Shown here piece by piece: positions 22,565 through 31,547 of a DNA stretch of 53,595 nucleotides; position 1 is the stretch's first letter; every line of letters begins with the position of its first letter. Origin of the DNA: JAHEJX01 sp041605955 (GTDB lineage: Bacteria; Actinomycetota; Acidimicrobiia; Spongiisociales; UBA5794). The position numbers were made by a program, and so were the translations under genes. The stretch is from assembly GCA_041605955.1 (NCBI GenBank), contig JBFIXI010000022.1:1-53595 (forward strand), read 5' to 3'. The notes beneath the pieces were generated by a model. The model was given only the letters and a program-made list of their open reading frames with translations, had not been told where the DNA came from and ran no database searches.

Positions 22565-25441
22565 GTGCAGTCCCGCCGCATGTGCATCGCCGTCCTCAGC
22601 TGGGTGCTGGCCATCGGGGCGTGCACCGATGCGGGTCCGACGACGACCACCAGCCAGGCAACTTCGGCTGCCCCGCTGACGACGGTCGCCCCGGCCACGG
22701 TCGACGCGACTTCCGAGGGGCGGCTGGCGCAGCCGCTGCCCCTCGATCCGGATGTCACTATCGGCCGGCTGGACAACGGGTTGACCTACTACGTGCGGGA
22801 GAACCGGCGTCCTGGGAACCGCGCCCAGCTCAGGCTGGTAGTCGACGCCGGTTCATCGCTCGAAGATGGCGATCAGAGTGGCGCTGCCCATTTCGTCGAG
22901 CACATGCTGTTCAATGGGACCGAGCGATTTCCGGTCAATGAGCTAACGAGCGTCCTCGAGAGCTTCGGCGCCCGCTTCGGTCCCGATGTCAATGCGTATA
23001 CGACTTACGACGAGACGGTCTACGAATTGGCCGTTCCCACCTCCGAGCCCGCATTGCTCGAGCTCGGTCTCGACGTCCTGCTGGAGTGGGCCGCGCATGC
23101 CCTGATCGATCAGGCCGATGTCGAAGCCGAGCGTGGTGTGGTCCTCGAGGAGTGGCGGCTTCGCAACGCCGGCGTGGGCGGGCGCATCGCCCAGGTTTAC
23201 GAAGACGTGTTCCTGGCGGGGACCGGATACGAGGGGCGCTCCCCGATCGGGGATCCGGAAGCGCTGCGGACCACCAGTGCGGCCACGCTGCGCCGGTTCT
23301 ATGACGACTGGTACCGACCCGGCCTCATGGCGGTAGTAGCCGTTGGAGACTTCGACGCCGACCGGGTGATCGAGTTGATACGGGACCGATTCGATGCGCT
23401 GGAGCCGCCCGCCGCGCCTCGGCAGCGGCGAGAGGTGGTAGTTCCGGCGTTCACTTCGCGGCGGATCGGTGTCCTCGCTGATCCCGACCAGCCCACTGCG
23501 TCGGTCGAGATCTACTTTCCCGCCGAGGCGAACCGCGGCTCGACCATTGGCGATCGCCGCAATGAGTGGGCCCGCCTACTGGCGGCCGATATGATCGTGA
23601 CTCGGCTCAACGACGATGTCACCCGCGGCGCGGCGCCGTTCTTTTCTGCTTCACCCGGCGGGTTCGACTTTGCCCGCCGTCTCACGTTGCAGGGTGTGGC
23701 GGTCGATGCCGCTTCGGACCAGATCCTGGATGCGCTGCAAGCAATCGTCATCGAAGTGGCCCGTGCCGAAAGGCACGGCTTCGGCGCGGCCGAGTTCCTG
23801 AGATCGCGTCGGGGCTGGGAGGCCGCGATCGCCCAGTCATTCGCCGGGCGCGCATCTACACAAGACTTCGAGTTTGCCGCTCGCTACGTGACACACTTCC
23901 TCGCCGGCGGCGGGCTGCCCAGTCCCCAACAGGAGTTTGAGCTCGATACGGAGTTGCTCGACTCACTCACGGCGCAGGACGCTTGGGCCGCACTGCGCGA
24001 GCTGACCGCAGCTTCGGCGCTGTCGGCCGTCATCATCGGCCCCGACGACGGAGGTGTACCGTCGGAGGCTACGATCGACGCCGCCGTCGTGGCCGCCGCC
24101 GGCGCCGACGTCGCTCCCCGTCCGCCCGACGAGGACGTGGGGGAGGTCTTGCTGGCGACTCCGGATCCGGTCGAGCCGCTGGAGGTGACTGCACTCCCAC
24201 TCGGCATCGTGGAGCTGCTCTATCCCAACGGAGTCCGGGTGCGCTTCGTGCAGACCGACATCTCGGTCAACGAGGTGGTGATGGGGGCATCCTCTCCCGG
24301 CGGGATGTCAAAGGTGAGCGACGAAGACGTTGCCGAGGCCTTCCTCATTGCCGACATCGTCGGCCGCTCGGGCGTGGGACCGTTCGATCGGGTGGCTTTG
24401 GAGACAGCGTTGGCCGACCAGGTCGTTGCGCTGCAGCCCTACATCGACGTGATCGAAGAGGGGTTCTTCGCGAGCGCCGCCTCTGAAGACTTGGAGACGC
24501 TCATGCAGTTGATTCACCTGACCATGGTTGCGCCGCGAGCAGACGAAGGAGCGGCGGCGGCGGTGATCGGTGAGCTCCGGCGCTTTGCCGAGTCGCCCGA
24601 GACGATTCCGGGCCTAGCCACCACGCTCGAGCTGATCAGGCAACGGTGGGGGGACGAGCCCCGCTATCGCGCGCTGCTCACGACCGAGGAGTTGGACGAT
24701 TATGACTTGGCAGCGGCCGATGCCGTGTACCGGGATCGTTTTGCCGATGCCGGGGACTTCGTGTTCGCCTTCGCCGGGGATTTCTCTTCCGTCACAATTC
24801 GTGAGCTCTCCGACTCCTATCTGGGAACGTTGCCCGCAACGGATCGCGACGACTCGTGGATCGACCATCAGCGGGCCGCTCCAGCGACCATCAGTGACAC
24901 CACGATCGCAGTGGGCGAATCGGAGCAGGGATTTGTCACGTTTCTGTTCACCGGCGACTTCCGGCGAGATCCGAGGCGCGACGTGCACGTGGAGCTGCTC
25001 TCCCTCATCGCCGATGTCAAGCTGCGCGACCGGCTGCGGGAGGCTCTCGCGGCTACCTACTCGCCTTTCGTCTCGATCGTGGCGGCCGACGCTCCGGACG
25101 AGATCATCGAAACCTATCTGCAGGTGAGCGGCGATCCCAGCAGCCTCGACGTGATCGTCGATGAGTCGCTGGACATCTTGGCGAGCCTGGTGAGAACCGG
25201 CCCGACAGAAGCTGAGCTGGCCACTGCCAAGGAACAGCTGTCCCGCCAATACGAGCTGGTCTCGAACGAATGGTGGATCGATCAGATGCTGTTCTCCGTC
25301 CTGCACCCCGACGAGTCGCTGCGACCGCTCTCCGCAAGGTTCGACTTCGTGGCGGAGGCAACCGCGGCGGATATTCAGTCGGTTGCCGCCGCGGCCTTTC
25401 CCTCCGATCGGTACGTGCTGGTAAGGCAGATTCCGGGATAG
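22565..25441 (+). CDS. M16-family zinc protease lipoprotein
   Basis: The 958-residue protein has a lipoprotein signal ending LAIGAC (Cys20) and a Thr-rich linker. The first M16 domain has the inverted zinc motif HFVEH (His109, Glu112, His113) with the distal ligand Glu189 in VEAERGVVLEEW, 76 residues away as in insulinases. A second, catalytically silent half follows, so the clamp of two halves is encoded in one chain, similar to PqqL-type proteases. It should sit on the outer face of the membrane and cut peptides or small proteins. The GTG start has a -10 box 6 nt upstream. A second lipoprotein gene follows after 20 nt. Confidence 0.93.
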   Translation: MQSRRMCIAVLSWVLAIGACTDAGPTTTTSQATSAAPLTTVAPATVDATSEGRLAQPLPLDPDVTIGRLDNGLTYYVRENRRPGNRAQLRLVVDAGSSLEDGDQSGAAHFVEHMLFNGTERFPVNELTSVLESFGARFGPDVNAYTTYDETVYELAVPTSEPALLELGLDVLLEWAAHALIDQADVEAERGVVLEEWRLRNAGVGGRIAQVYEDVFLAGTGYEGRSPIGDPEALRTTSAATLRRFYDDWYRPGLMAVVAVGDFDADRVIELIRDRFDALEPPAAPRQRREVVVPAFTSRRIGVLADPDQPTASVEIYFPAEANRGSTIGDRRNEWARLLAADMIVTRLNDDVTRGAAPFFSASPGGFDFARRLTLQGVAVDAASDQILDALQAIVIEVARAERHGFGAAEFLRSRRGWEAAIAQSFAGRASTQDFEFAARYVTHFLAGGGLPSPQQEFELDTELLDSLTAQDAWAALRELTAASALSAVIIGPDDGGVPSEATIDAAVVAAAGADVAPRPPDEDVGEVLLATPDPVEPLEVTALPLGIVELLYPNGVRVRFVQTDISVNEVVMGASSPGGMSKVSDEDVAEAFLIADIVGRSGVGPFDRVALETALADQVVALQPYIDVIEEGFFASAASEDLETLMQLIHLTMVAPRADEGAAAAVIGELRRFAESPETIPGLATTLELIRQRWGDEPRYRALLTTEELDDYDLAAADAVYRDRFADAGDFVFAFAGDFSSVTIRELSDSYLGTLPATDRDDSWIDHQRAAPATISDTTIAVGESEQGFVTFLFTGDFRRDPRRDVHVELLSLIADVKLRDRLREALAATYSPFVSIVAADAPDEIIETYLQVSGDPSSLDVIVDESLDILASLVRTGPTEAELATAKEQLSRQYELVSNEWWIDQMLFSVLHPDESLRPLSARFDFVAEATAADIQSVAAAAFPSDRYVLVRQIPG

Positions 25442-25448
25442 CTGGGAC

Positions 25449-25454
25449 TACATT
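25449..25454 (+). promoter_or_regulatory. -10 hexamer TACATT for leaderless lipoprotein gene
   Basis: TACATT ends 7 nt before the ATG at 25462 and lies in the 20-nt spacer after the protease stop. Confidence 0.45.
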
Positions 25455-25461
25455 GCCTCCG

Positions 25462-26814
25462 ATGCTTCCCAGGTACCGCCTCGCCCGAACGGCAGCCGCG
25501 CTGGTAGTGCTGAGCTCGCTGGCGGGGGCCTGCGATGCCGGTGGGGCCGAGCCGACGTCGACGGTCGCCACCACCACCAGCAGCACCTTCGCCCCCATCG
25601 AGATCGTGCCCGTCAGTACCACCGTGGCCGCCGGCGTCGACGAGGCCGTTCATCAGCAGCTGCAGGAACGGATTCGTGAGCTGGCCGTCGCCACCCAGCA
25701 GCTGCGGGGGCTGTCGTACATCCAAGTGCCCGACGTTGCCATTGTGGCGTCCGCCGAATTCGCCGCGCGTATGGAAGCACTGGTGGCGCCGCAGCTCACG
25801 GACGAGCGGTTAGCGCTCGACGAGGCCACCTATCGCCTGCTCGGCATGTACGACGCGCCGCCGTCCTTGGCGCGAGCCATCCGCCAGCTGTACAGCCCGG
25901 AGGGCGCCGTTGCCTTCTATGACGGGTCAGCCGGGCAGGTCGTCGTTGATGGCACCCGCGCCGAGCTGACTCCGCTCCAGGACAGCATCGTCGTGAGGGC
26001 GCTGGCATGGGCGCTCATCGATCAGTACCACGACGCCTATGACCGTCTCCGCGAGCTCGAAGAGGCGGGCGACGAGGATGCGATAGATGCGTTCCGTACC
26101 CTGGTCGAAGGCGACGCCATTGCGGCCCAGTTGCGCTACCTACAGAGCTTGAGCGAGGACGACCAACGGGCGGCGGCTCAGGAGGCGGCCGATGCCGAGC
26201 CCGCAGCCTTGTCCCGCGTCCCCGACGTGGTGCGGGCCAACTTGGCCCTTCCGGGCGAGTTCGGGGTCGCCTTCGTTGACGAGCTGGTTGCCGGCGGAGG
26301 CTACGCGGCGCTCGACCGCGCCTACGACCCGCCACCGGCCAGTATGGAACAGGTCTTGCATCCCCGGCGATTCGCAGTGCGCGAAACGGTGCGCCAGGTG
26401 CCCGAGCTCGCAGTGGCGGTGGACGGATACACGACCGCCGACGACGGCTCCTTCGGCGAATGGCGGCTTCGGCTGCTGCTGCAAGGGGCGATCTCGCCCG
26501 GCCTGCTGACTCAAACCTCCACCGGTTGGGGTGGCGACGCCCATCAACTGTTGGTCAACGGGGACGACCTGCTCTTCGTCTACATCTACGGCGGAGATAC
26601 CGAAGACGATGCCATCGAAGTCGCCCAGGCGCTGCTGGCCCTGGCGAGGGGACCGATGGATGCCGGCGACGGCGTCGACAGCGGAGGAGGCGTGCTGTGG
26701 GACAACGCCGGTCAATACGTCTTCGTCGACCGAATCGGCGACGGTTTGATGTTCATTGCCGCGACCAGCGGGTCGGCAGGGGCCGCGGCCCGCGCCCAGA
26801 TACGAGTGCCCTAG
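25462..26814 (+). CDS. Lipoprotein resembling an inactivated HExxH metallopeptidase
   Basis: The 450-residue protein has a lipobox SLAGAC (Cys24) followed by a Thr/Ser linker. The middle part reads VVRALAWALIDQYHDAYDRLRELEEA and later RTLVEGDAIAAQLRYLQSL. In a group of actinobacterial secreted proteins the equivalent segments are LAHELTHALQDQH-like and LVEGDA, so this one seems to have kept the framework but lost HExxH. This comparison is from memory, and the family is not certain. The C-terminal half is beta-rich with GGDAHQLLVNGDDLLFVYIYGG. It probably works outside the cell with the neighbouring M16 protease. Its 3' end abuts the bL37 gene. Confidence 0.65.
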   Translation: MLPRYRLARTAAALVVLSSLAGACDAGGAEPTSTVATTTSSTFAPIEIVPVSTTVAAGVDEAVHQQLQERIRELAVATQQLRGLSYIQVPDVAIVASAEFAARMEALVAPQLTDERLALDEATYRLLGMYDAPPSLARAIRQLYSPEGAVAFYDGSAGQVVVDGTRAELTPLQDSIVVRALAWALIDQYHDAYDRLRELEEAGDEDAIDAFRTLVEGDAIAAQLRYLQSLSEDDQRAAAQEAADAEPAALSRVPDVVRANLALPGEFGVAFVDELVAGGGYAALDRAYDPPPASMEQVLHPRRFAVRETVRQVPELAVAVDGYTTADDGSFGEWRLRLLLQGAISPGLLTQTSTGWGGDAHQLLVNGDDLLFVYIYGGDTEDDAIEVAQALLALARGPMDAGDGVDSGGGVLWDNAGQYVFVDRIGDGLMFIAATSGSAGAAARAQIRVP

Positions 26815-26894
26815 CCGCGGCCGGCGTTCGGCTTGCGTCCGTGGTTGGCCTTGCTGCGGCGGGCGCGCAACTTACGTCGTTTTGCCTTTGCCAT
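26811..26894 (-). CDS. Micro-ribosomal protein bL37-like (27 residues)
   Basis: The frame encodes MAKAKRRKLRARRSKANH followed by GRKPNAGRG, a 27-residue, extremely basic peptide. The SKANHGRKPNA core matches the small bL37 protein seen in mycobacterial 50S subunits (similar to SKANHGKRPN). It is too short for usual gene finders. A TACCCT -10 box 7 nt upstream on the minus strand supports a leaderless transcript. Its stop overlaps the stop of the lipoprotein gene on the opposite strand. Confidence 0.82.
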   Translation of the reverse strand: MAKAKRRKLRARRSKANHGRKPNAGRG

Positions 26895-26901
26895 AAGGGA
26901 A

Positions 26902-26907
26902 AGGGTA
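26902..26907 (-). promoter_or_regulatory. -10 hexamer TACCCT for bL37 gene
   Basis: On the minus strand TACCCT ends 7 nt before the ATG at 26894. Confidence 0.5.
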
Positions 26908-26956
26908 ACAGCACCCGAGCGATAGATCGCAATCTGGGGCTGTCCCGACACGCTCC

Positions 26957-26962
26957 TAACAT
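26957..26962 (+). promoter_or_regulatory. -10 hexamer TAACAT for leaderless rsmI
   Basis: TAACAT ends 6 nt before the ATG at 26969. Confidence 0.5.
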
Positions 26963-26968
26963 CGCATC

Positions 26969-27814
26969 ATGGATGATCCGGAACCCAGGAGGGGAACCCT
27001 CGTGCTGTGTGGGACCCCAATCGGGAACATGGCAGACGCCTCGCCCCGGTTGAAGGAGGCATTGCAGTCCGCGGATGTGATCTATGCCGAAGACACCCGT
27101 CGCGCTTCCTTTCTCCTACGGACGTTGGGATTGAGCCGACCGTTGCGGTCGTATTTCGTCGGCAACGAGGAACAACGGGCCGAGGAGCTGGGGGAGCGCT
27201 TGCGCGCCGGCCAGACAGTGGCGTTGCTGACAGATGCCGGGATGCCGGCCATATCGGATCCCGGCCTCACCGCGGCCCGCGCCGCCCACGTGGTTGAGGC
27301 GAGGGTGACCGTGATTCCCGGCCCGAGCGCCGTGACGGCCGCACTGGCGGTGTCCGGCTTGCCGTCGGACCGGTTCGTGTTCGAAGGATTCCTGCCGCGC
27401 AAGAAGGCCGGACGCGCCGCTCTCCTCCGAGAGCTCGCCGAAGAGACACGGACGATCGTCTTGTTCGCCGCTCCGAGCCGCCTCGTGGCCGACCTCATCG
27501 ACCTGGAGGCGGCGTTGGGTGCTCATCGGCCGGTTGCCATCATCCGCGAGCTCACCAAGATGCACGAGGAGGTGTGGCGCGGCGGGCTCGCCATGGCGGT
27601 CACCGAGTTTGACGAGCGCGACCATATCAAGGGCGAGCTCACAATCGTGATCGGCCCCAAACCGGTCGTCGCCGCCGACCTGACAGCAGCAGCTGAGGCG
27701 GCTCGGCTGGCGATAGCTGCTGGGGTAGCCCCCTCGGAGGCGGTGCGCGAAGCAGCCGCCGAACACGGAGTCAGCAGACGGCTTCTCTACCAGGAAGTCA
27801 TCGCAGCAGATTGA
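26969..27814 (+). CDS. rsmI: 16S rRNA 2'-O-ribose C1402 methyltransferase RsmI
   Basis: The 281-residue protein is of family length. Motifs are GTLVLCGTPIGNMADASPRL, VIYAEDTRRASFLLRTLG, VALLTDAGMPAISDPG and VIPGPSAVTAALAVSGLPSDRFVFEGFLPRK (in parts), followed by RELTKMHEEVWRG and GELTIVIGP. It methylates the 2'-OH of C1402 in 16S rRNA. A short C-terminal extension (about 235-281) resembles the helix-turn-helix tail common in this family. It runs divergently from the bL37 gene with 74 nt between starts, so two translation-related genes share one spacer. Confidence 0.95.
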   Translation: MDDPEPRRGTLVLCGTPIGNMADASPRLKEALQSADVIYAEDTRRASFLLRTLGLSRPLRSYFVGNEEQRAEELGERLRAGQTVALLTDAGMPAISDPGLTAARAAHVVEARVTVIPGPSAVTAALAVSGLPSDRFVFEGFLPRKKAGRAALLRELAEETRTIVLFAAPSRLVADLIDLEAALGAHRPVAIIRELTKMHEEVWRGGLAMAVTEFDERDHIKGELTIVIGPKPVVAADLTAAAEAARLAIAAGVAPSEAVREAAAEHGVSRRLLYQEVIAAD

Positions 27815-27870
27815 GTTTTCGTCCCGACTTCACGTCGGGTGCCCCGCACCAGGCAAACACAGTTCGAGTC

Positions 27871-28110
27871 TCAGGCCCCCGCAAGTTCGGCGCGACACGC
27901 CGCGCACAGGCCTCGACCCTTGAATGTCCGCACGTCAACTGTGGATCCGTCGAAGACGCAAGTCGCTTGCAGCTTGCGGATCACAATGGCATCGCTCTCA
28001 ACTGAAATCGCGAGTTCGTCACCCTCACGAATGTTGAAGAGGCGCCTGGTTTCGGCGGGTACGACGATCCGTCCCAAGTCGTCGATCTTTCGCACCATGC
28101 CGGTATCCAA
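27871..28110 (-). CDS. AbrB/SpoVT-like transcription regulator
   Basis: The 79-residue protein begins (M)DTGMVRKIDDLGRIVVPAE, a typical AbrB swapped-hairpin DNA-binding domain, continuing RRLFNIREGDELAISVE. The C-terminus has Cys-rich spacing CVFDGSTVDVRTFKGRGLCAAC, a possible small zinc site also found in clostridial SpoVT/AbrB relatives. A TTG at 28110 is preferred because GGAGG lies 8 nt upstream and it aligns with the family start; the TTG at 28125 and ATG at 28098 are alternatives. Family members are global regulators of transition states. It lies between rsmI and metG, converging on rsmI. Confidence 0.8.
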   Translation of the reverse strand: MDTGMVRKIDDLGRIVVPAETRRLFNIREGDELAISVESDAIVIRKLQATCVFDGSTVDVRTFKGRGLCAACRAELAGA

Positions 28111-28304
28111 TACATCCACCTCCAATTGCCGGAATCTGCTTGACCATGCACCGCAGCCCTATCCCCTCTGAGCACGATGCCATTTGTTTCTACCACTTTG
28201 CGTGACTTGTCGCGCCAATTACTGGGCCACCAGCCAAAAACAGGTAAGTCTGTGGGGATCGAGCGACTGGCAATGGTGCAGCCAGCTGCTGGCTCTACCA
28301 CTGG

Positions 28305-28310
28305 TACCAT
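28305..28310 (+). promoter_or_regulatory. -10 hexamer TACCAT for leaderless metG
   Basis: TACCAT ends 7 nt before the TTG at 28318. This sets the start used here instead of the ATG at 28177. Confidence 0.55.
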
Positions 28311-28317
28311 CCTCGCC

Positions 28318-29979
28318 TTGACCGACACATCTGACGCACGCAAGGTTCTGGTAGCAGTTGCCTGGCCGTATGCGCAAGGATCGCTGCATCTAGGGCACAT
28401 TGCCGGGAGCTATCTCCCGGCGGACATCTTTGCCCGCTATCACCGCGCTGTTGGCAACGACGTGCTGATGGTCTCCGGCTCAGACGCCCACGGCACGCCG
28501 ATCACCGTCAAGGCGGACGAGGAGGGGGTCGCCCCGCAGGAGATCGTCGACCGCTACCACCCCGAGTTCCTCGGCTATTGGCGCGACCTCGGCATCTCGT
28601 TCGACCTCTTCACCCGCACCGACTCGCCCAACCACCACCGAGTCGCTCAGGAGTTCTTTCGCAAGCTGCTGGACAATGGATACCTCTACATCAACAAGAG
28701 CCAGCAGTACTACGACGACGAGGTCGGCCAGTTTCTCCCAGATCGGTATCTCGAGGGCACCTGCCCGCACTGTGGCTACCACCAGGCCCGGGGCGATCAA
28801 TGTGACAACTGCGGGCGGACCCTCGATCCGACGGACCTCATCGACCCGGTCTCGAAGCGAAGCGGCGCCACCCCGGTGCTGCGAGAGACCGAGCACTACT
28901 ACTGGAAGCTGAGCGAGTTCGCCGCCCCGCTGCTCGAGTGGTTGAGCACCAAGCAGGGCTGGCGGCCTCACGTGATCAACTTCGCTAGGGGCATGATCGA
29001 GGATGGCCTCATCGACCGGGCGTTCACCCGAGATATCTCGTGGGGGATCCCGCTGCCCGTCGACGACCTGGGAGAGGGCAAGCGCATCTACGTGTGGTGG
29101 GAAGCCGTGATGGGCTACTACTCGGCCCCCCAGGAATGGGCGCAGCTGCAAGGCGATCCCGACGCCTGGAAGCCGTGGTGGACCGATCCGGAGGCGGAGT
29201 CGTATTACTTCGTGGGCAAAGACAACATCCCCTTTCACGCGGTCTATTGGCCGGCGCTGCTGATGGGTCATGGCGGCCTCAACTTGCCGACCGACGTGCC
29301 CGCCAACCAATTCGTGACCTTCAAGGGGGAGAAGGCCTCCAAATCCCGCGGCGTCGGGCGTCCGCTGCCCTGGTATCTCGAGCATTTCGAGCCTGATGCG
29401 TTGCGCTATGCCCTGGCGGCGAACCTGCCGGAGACGAACGATTTCGATCTGACCGAAGCCGAGCTCGTCCGTCGCGTCAACGACGAGTTGGTGGCCACAT
29501 GGGGGAATCTGGTCAATCGGGTCACGGCGATGACGCATCGGTACTTCGACGGCATCGCCCCTTCGGCCGCGGCCGCCGATGCCACCGATCGTGAGTTACT
29601 GGATACGGTTGGCGCCGGCATCGAGGCCGCCGGTGAAGAGATCGAGGCAGTGCGCCTCAAGGCGGGACTTGCGCGAGCCATGAGCCTGGCGCATGCCGCC
29701 AACGGGTATCTCACGAGCCGGGAGCCATGGAAGACGGCAAAGTCGGACATGGAGCGCACCGGGGTGACATTGGCGGTGGCGCTCAACGCGATTGCCGGGA
29801 TCGCGGTGGCGTTGCGCCCGTACCTGCCGTTCACGACTCCCCGAGTGTTCGCCGCGTTGGGTATTACCGAGGAGCCCCACTGGCACCCGGCCGTGGTGCC
29901 TGCGGGCACCCAGCTCGGCCCGGTCGAGCCGCTGTTCGCCAAAGTCGAAATCGAGATGTTCTCCGCAGAAGAAGCGTGA
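28318..29979 (+). CDS. metG: Methionyl-tRNA synthetase
   Basis: The 553-residue class I synthetase has the HIGH motif as GSLHLGHIAGSYLPADIFARY (in parts), zinc-binding CPHCGY and CDNCGRT, the methionine-pocket block FVGKDNIPFHAVYWPA, and KASKSRG in place of the usual KMSKS. It ends without the C-terminal tRNA-binding (EMAP) domain. It charges tRNA-Met. TTG 18 codons after the usual candidate region is selected by the TACCAT box; the frame is open to an ATG at 28177, which would add 47 residues of unrelated sequence. The next gene (tatD) begins 1 nt after the stop. Confidence 0.93.
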   Translation: MTDTSDARKVLVAVAWPYAQGSLHLGHIAGSYLPADIFARYHRAVGNDVLMVSGSDAHGTPITVKADEEGVAPQEIVDRYHPEFLGYWRDLGISFDLFTRTDSPNHHRVAQEFFRKLLDNGYLYINKSQQYYDDEVGQFLPDRYLEGTCPHCGYHQARGDQCDNCGRTLDPTDLIDPVSKRSGATPVLRETEHYYWKLSEFAAPLLEWLSTKQGWRPHVINFARGMIEDGLIDRAFTRDISWGIPLPVDDLGEGKRIYVWWEAVMGYYSAPQEWAQLQGDPDAWKPWWTDPEAESYYFVGKDNIPFHAVYWPALLMGHGGLNLPTDVPANQFVTFKGEKASKSRGVGRPLPWYLEHFEPDALRYALAANLPETNDFDLTEAELVRRVNDELVATWGNLVNRVTAMTHRYFDGIAPSAAAADATDRELLDTVGAGIEAAGEEIEAVRLKAGLARAMSLAHAANGYLTSREPWKTAKSDMERTGVTLAVALNAIAGIAVALRPYLPFTTPRVFAALGITEEPHWHPAVVPAGTQLGPVEPLFAKVEIEMFSAEEA

Positions 29980-29980
29980 C

Positions 29981-30742
29981 GTGTCTGCCGCCTGGGTGGA
30001 CACCCACTGCCATCTGTACCTGTTGGACGAACCGGCCGGTCCGGTGCTCGAGCGGGCGGCTGCCGCCGGCGTGGCGTGGGTGCTCATCCCGGGCATCGAC
30101 CTGGAGAGCTCCTTGCGAGCCCGCACGATCGCCGCTGCCAGCCCGGGACGCGCCCGCTGGTCGGCAGGCCTGCATCCCCACGAAGCGTCGAAGTGGCTAC
30201 TCGAGGGTGGCCGCATCGAGACTCTCGCCGCCGACGCTGCCGCGGTCGGTGAATGCGGCCTCGACTTCTATCGGAACCTGGCGCCGCGGCAGGCGCAGCT
30301 CGATGCTTTTCGAGCCCAGCTGTCCCTGGCCCACCATCTGGGCAAGCCCGTGATCATTCACTGTCGCGACGCCTTCGCTGAAGTTTTCGAGGAGCTGGAG
30401 GCGGCGGCCCTCGGCAGTCGGGCCGTGCTGCATTGCTGGACCGGAGGCCCGAAGTGGACGAAGCGATTCAACGAGCTGGATGCGACCTTTTCCTTTGCCG
30501 GACCCATCACTTATGAGACTGGTGACACTGTGCGCCGCGCCGCTTCCGCGGCTCCACCATCGCGAACGATCGTCGAGACGGACACCCCGTATCTGACCCC
30601 GCCGCCCGACCGCAAGGCGCGCAACGAGCCTGCCAATGTGGTGAAGGTCGGAGCGGCCCTGGCTGAAGTTTGGGGGACGTCGCTTGGTCAAGTTGCCGAG
30701 ACCACCACCGCCACCGCCCGCCAGCTATTCGGCGATGGCTGA
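29981..30742 (+). CDS. tatD: TatD-family metal-dependent hydrolase
   Basis: The 253-residue TIM-barrel protein has metal-binding motifs DTHCHLYLLD, AGLHPHEA, GECGLDFYR, IIHCRDAFAEVFE, LHCWTGGP and VETDTPYLTPPP in the expected order. TatD proteins are 3'-5' DNA exonucleases or D-aminoacyl-tRNA-processing enzymes in repair and quality control. The GTG lies 1 nt after the metG stop, and the 3' end overlaps rsmA. The metG-tatD-rsmA-ispE order is widespread. Confidence 0.92.
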   Translation: MSAAWVDTHCHLYLLDEPAGPVLERAAAAGVAWVLIPGIDLESSLRARTIAAASPGRARWSAGLHPHEASKWLLEGGRIETLAADAAAVGECGLDFYRNLAPRQAQLDAFRAQLSLAHHLGKPVIIHCRDAFAEVFEELEAAALGSRAVLHCWTGGPKWTKRFNELDATFSFAGPITYETGDTVRRAASAAPPSRTIVETDTPYLTPPPDRKARNEPANVVKVGAALAEVWGTSLGQVAETTTATARQLFGDG

Positions 30743-31547
30743 CGCTCGCCCGCAAGGTCGCGCTGAGATTCAGCAGCTGCTGTCCAGCCACGGGCTGCGG
30801 CCGAGCCGGCAGCTCGGTCAACACTTCCTGGCCGACCCGAACATCGTTGATCGCATCGTCGAGGAGGCAGGTATCACTCCGGGCGATCGGGTTGTCGAGA
30901 TCGGCCCGGGTACCGGTACGCTCACCCGCGCACTGGCGGCTGCGGGAGCGTCTGTGGTTGCCTTTGAGGTTGATCAGCGGCTCGAACCTCTCTTGACCGA
31001 GGCGGTCGCCGGTCTCGACGTCACGCTCCGGTTCGAGGATGCGCTCGTGGCTGATTGGCCCGGCGAGTTCGGAACGGGGCACTGGAAGCTCGTCGCCAAC
31101 CTGCCGTACAACGTGGGTACTCCGATCCTGCTCGATGCGGTCCGGGCGGCCACCGGCATCAGTCGCTTTGTCGTGATGGTGCAGAGAGAGGTGGGCGAGC
31201 GCATCGTCGCCGAGCCCGGCGACGAGAATTACGGACTTCCCTCGATAATCGCTCAGCTCTATGCCGAGCCACGTTTCGCTTTTCGGGTATCCCCCAACGT
31301 GTTCATTCCACCGCCCGAGGTGGAGTCGGCGGTGATCGTCCTGGATCGGATCGAGAGCTCACCGGTCGCCGAAGCGGCCGGACGGCTGGCATCACTGGCG
31401 TTCCAGCAGCGGCGCAAGATGTTGCGAAGTTCCTTGGCCGGCCTCGTCTCGATCGATGACTTCAACCTGGCCGAGATCAGCCCGTCGGCCCGACCCGAGG
31501 AGCTGTCCGCAGCCGACTTCTCGCGGCTCGCCGAGGTGCTCGAGTGA
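30735..31547 (+). CDS. rsmA: 16S rRNA dimethyladenosine transferase RsmA (KsgA)
   Basis: The 270-residue protein has the KsgA signature. LRPSRQLGQHFLADPNIVDRIV (in parts) is followed by the SAM-binding VVEIGPGTGTLTRALA, FEVDQRL, the catalytic NLPYNVGTPILLD and VVMVQREVGERIVAEPG. The C-terminal helical domain has SLAFQQRRKMLRSSLAGL. It dimethylates two adenines in helix 45 of 16S rRNA. The ATG lies inside the end of tatD, and its stop overlaps the ispE GTG. Confidence 0.95.
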   Translation: MADARPQGRAEIQQLLSSHGLRPSRQLGQHFLADPNIVDRIVEEAGITPGDRVVEIGPGTGTLTRALAAAGASVVAFEVDQRLEPLLTEAVAGLDVTLRFEDALVADWPGEFGTGHWKLVANLPYNVGTPILLDAVRAATGISRFVVMVQREVGERIVAEPGDENYGLPSIIAQLYAEPRFAFRVSPNVFIPPPEVESAVIVLDRIESSPVAEAAGRLASLAFQQRRKMLRSSLAGLVSIDDFNLAEISPSARPEELSAADFSRLAEVLE

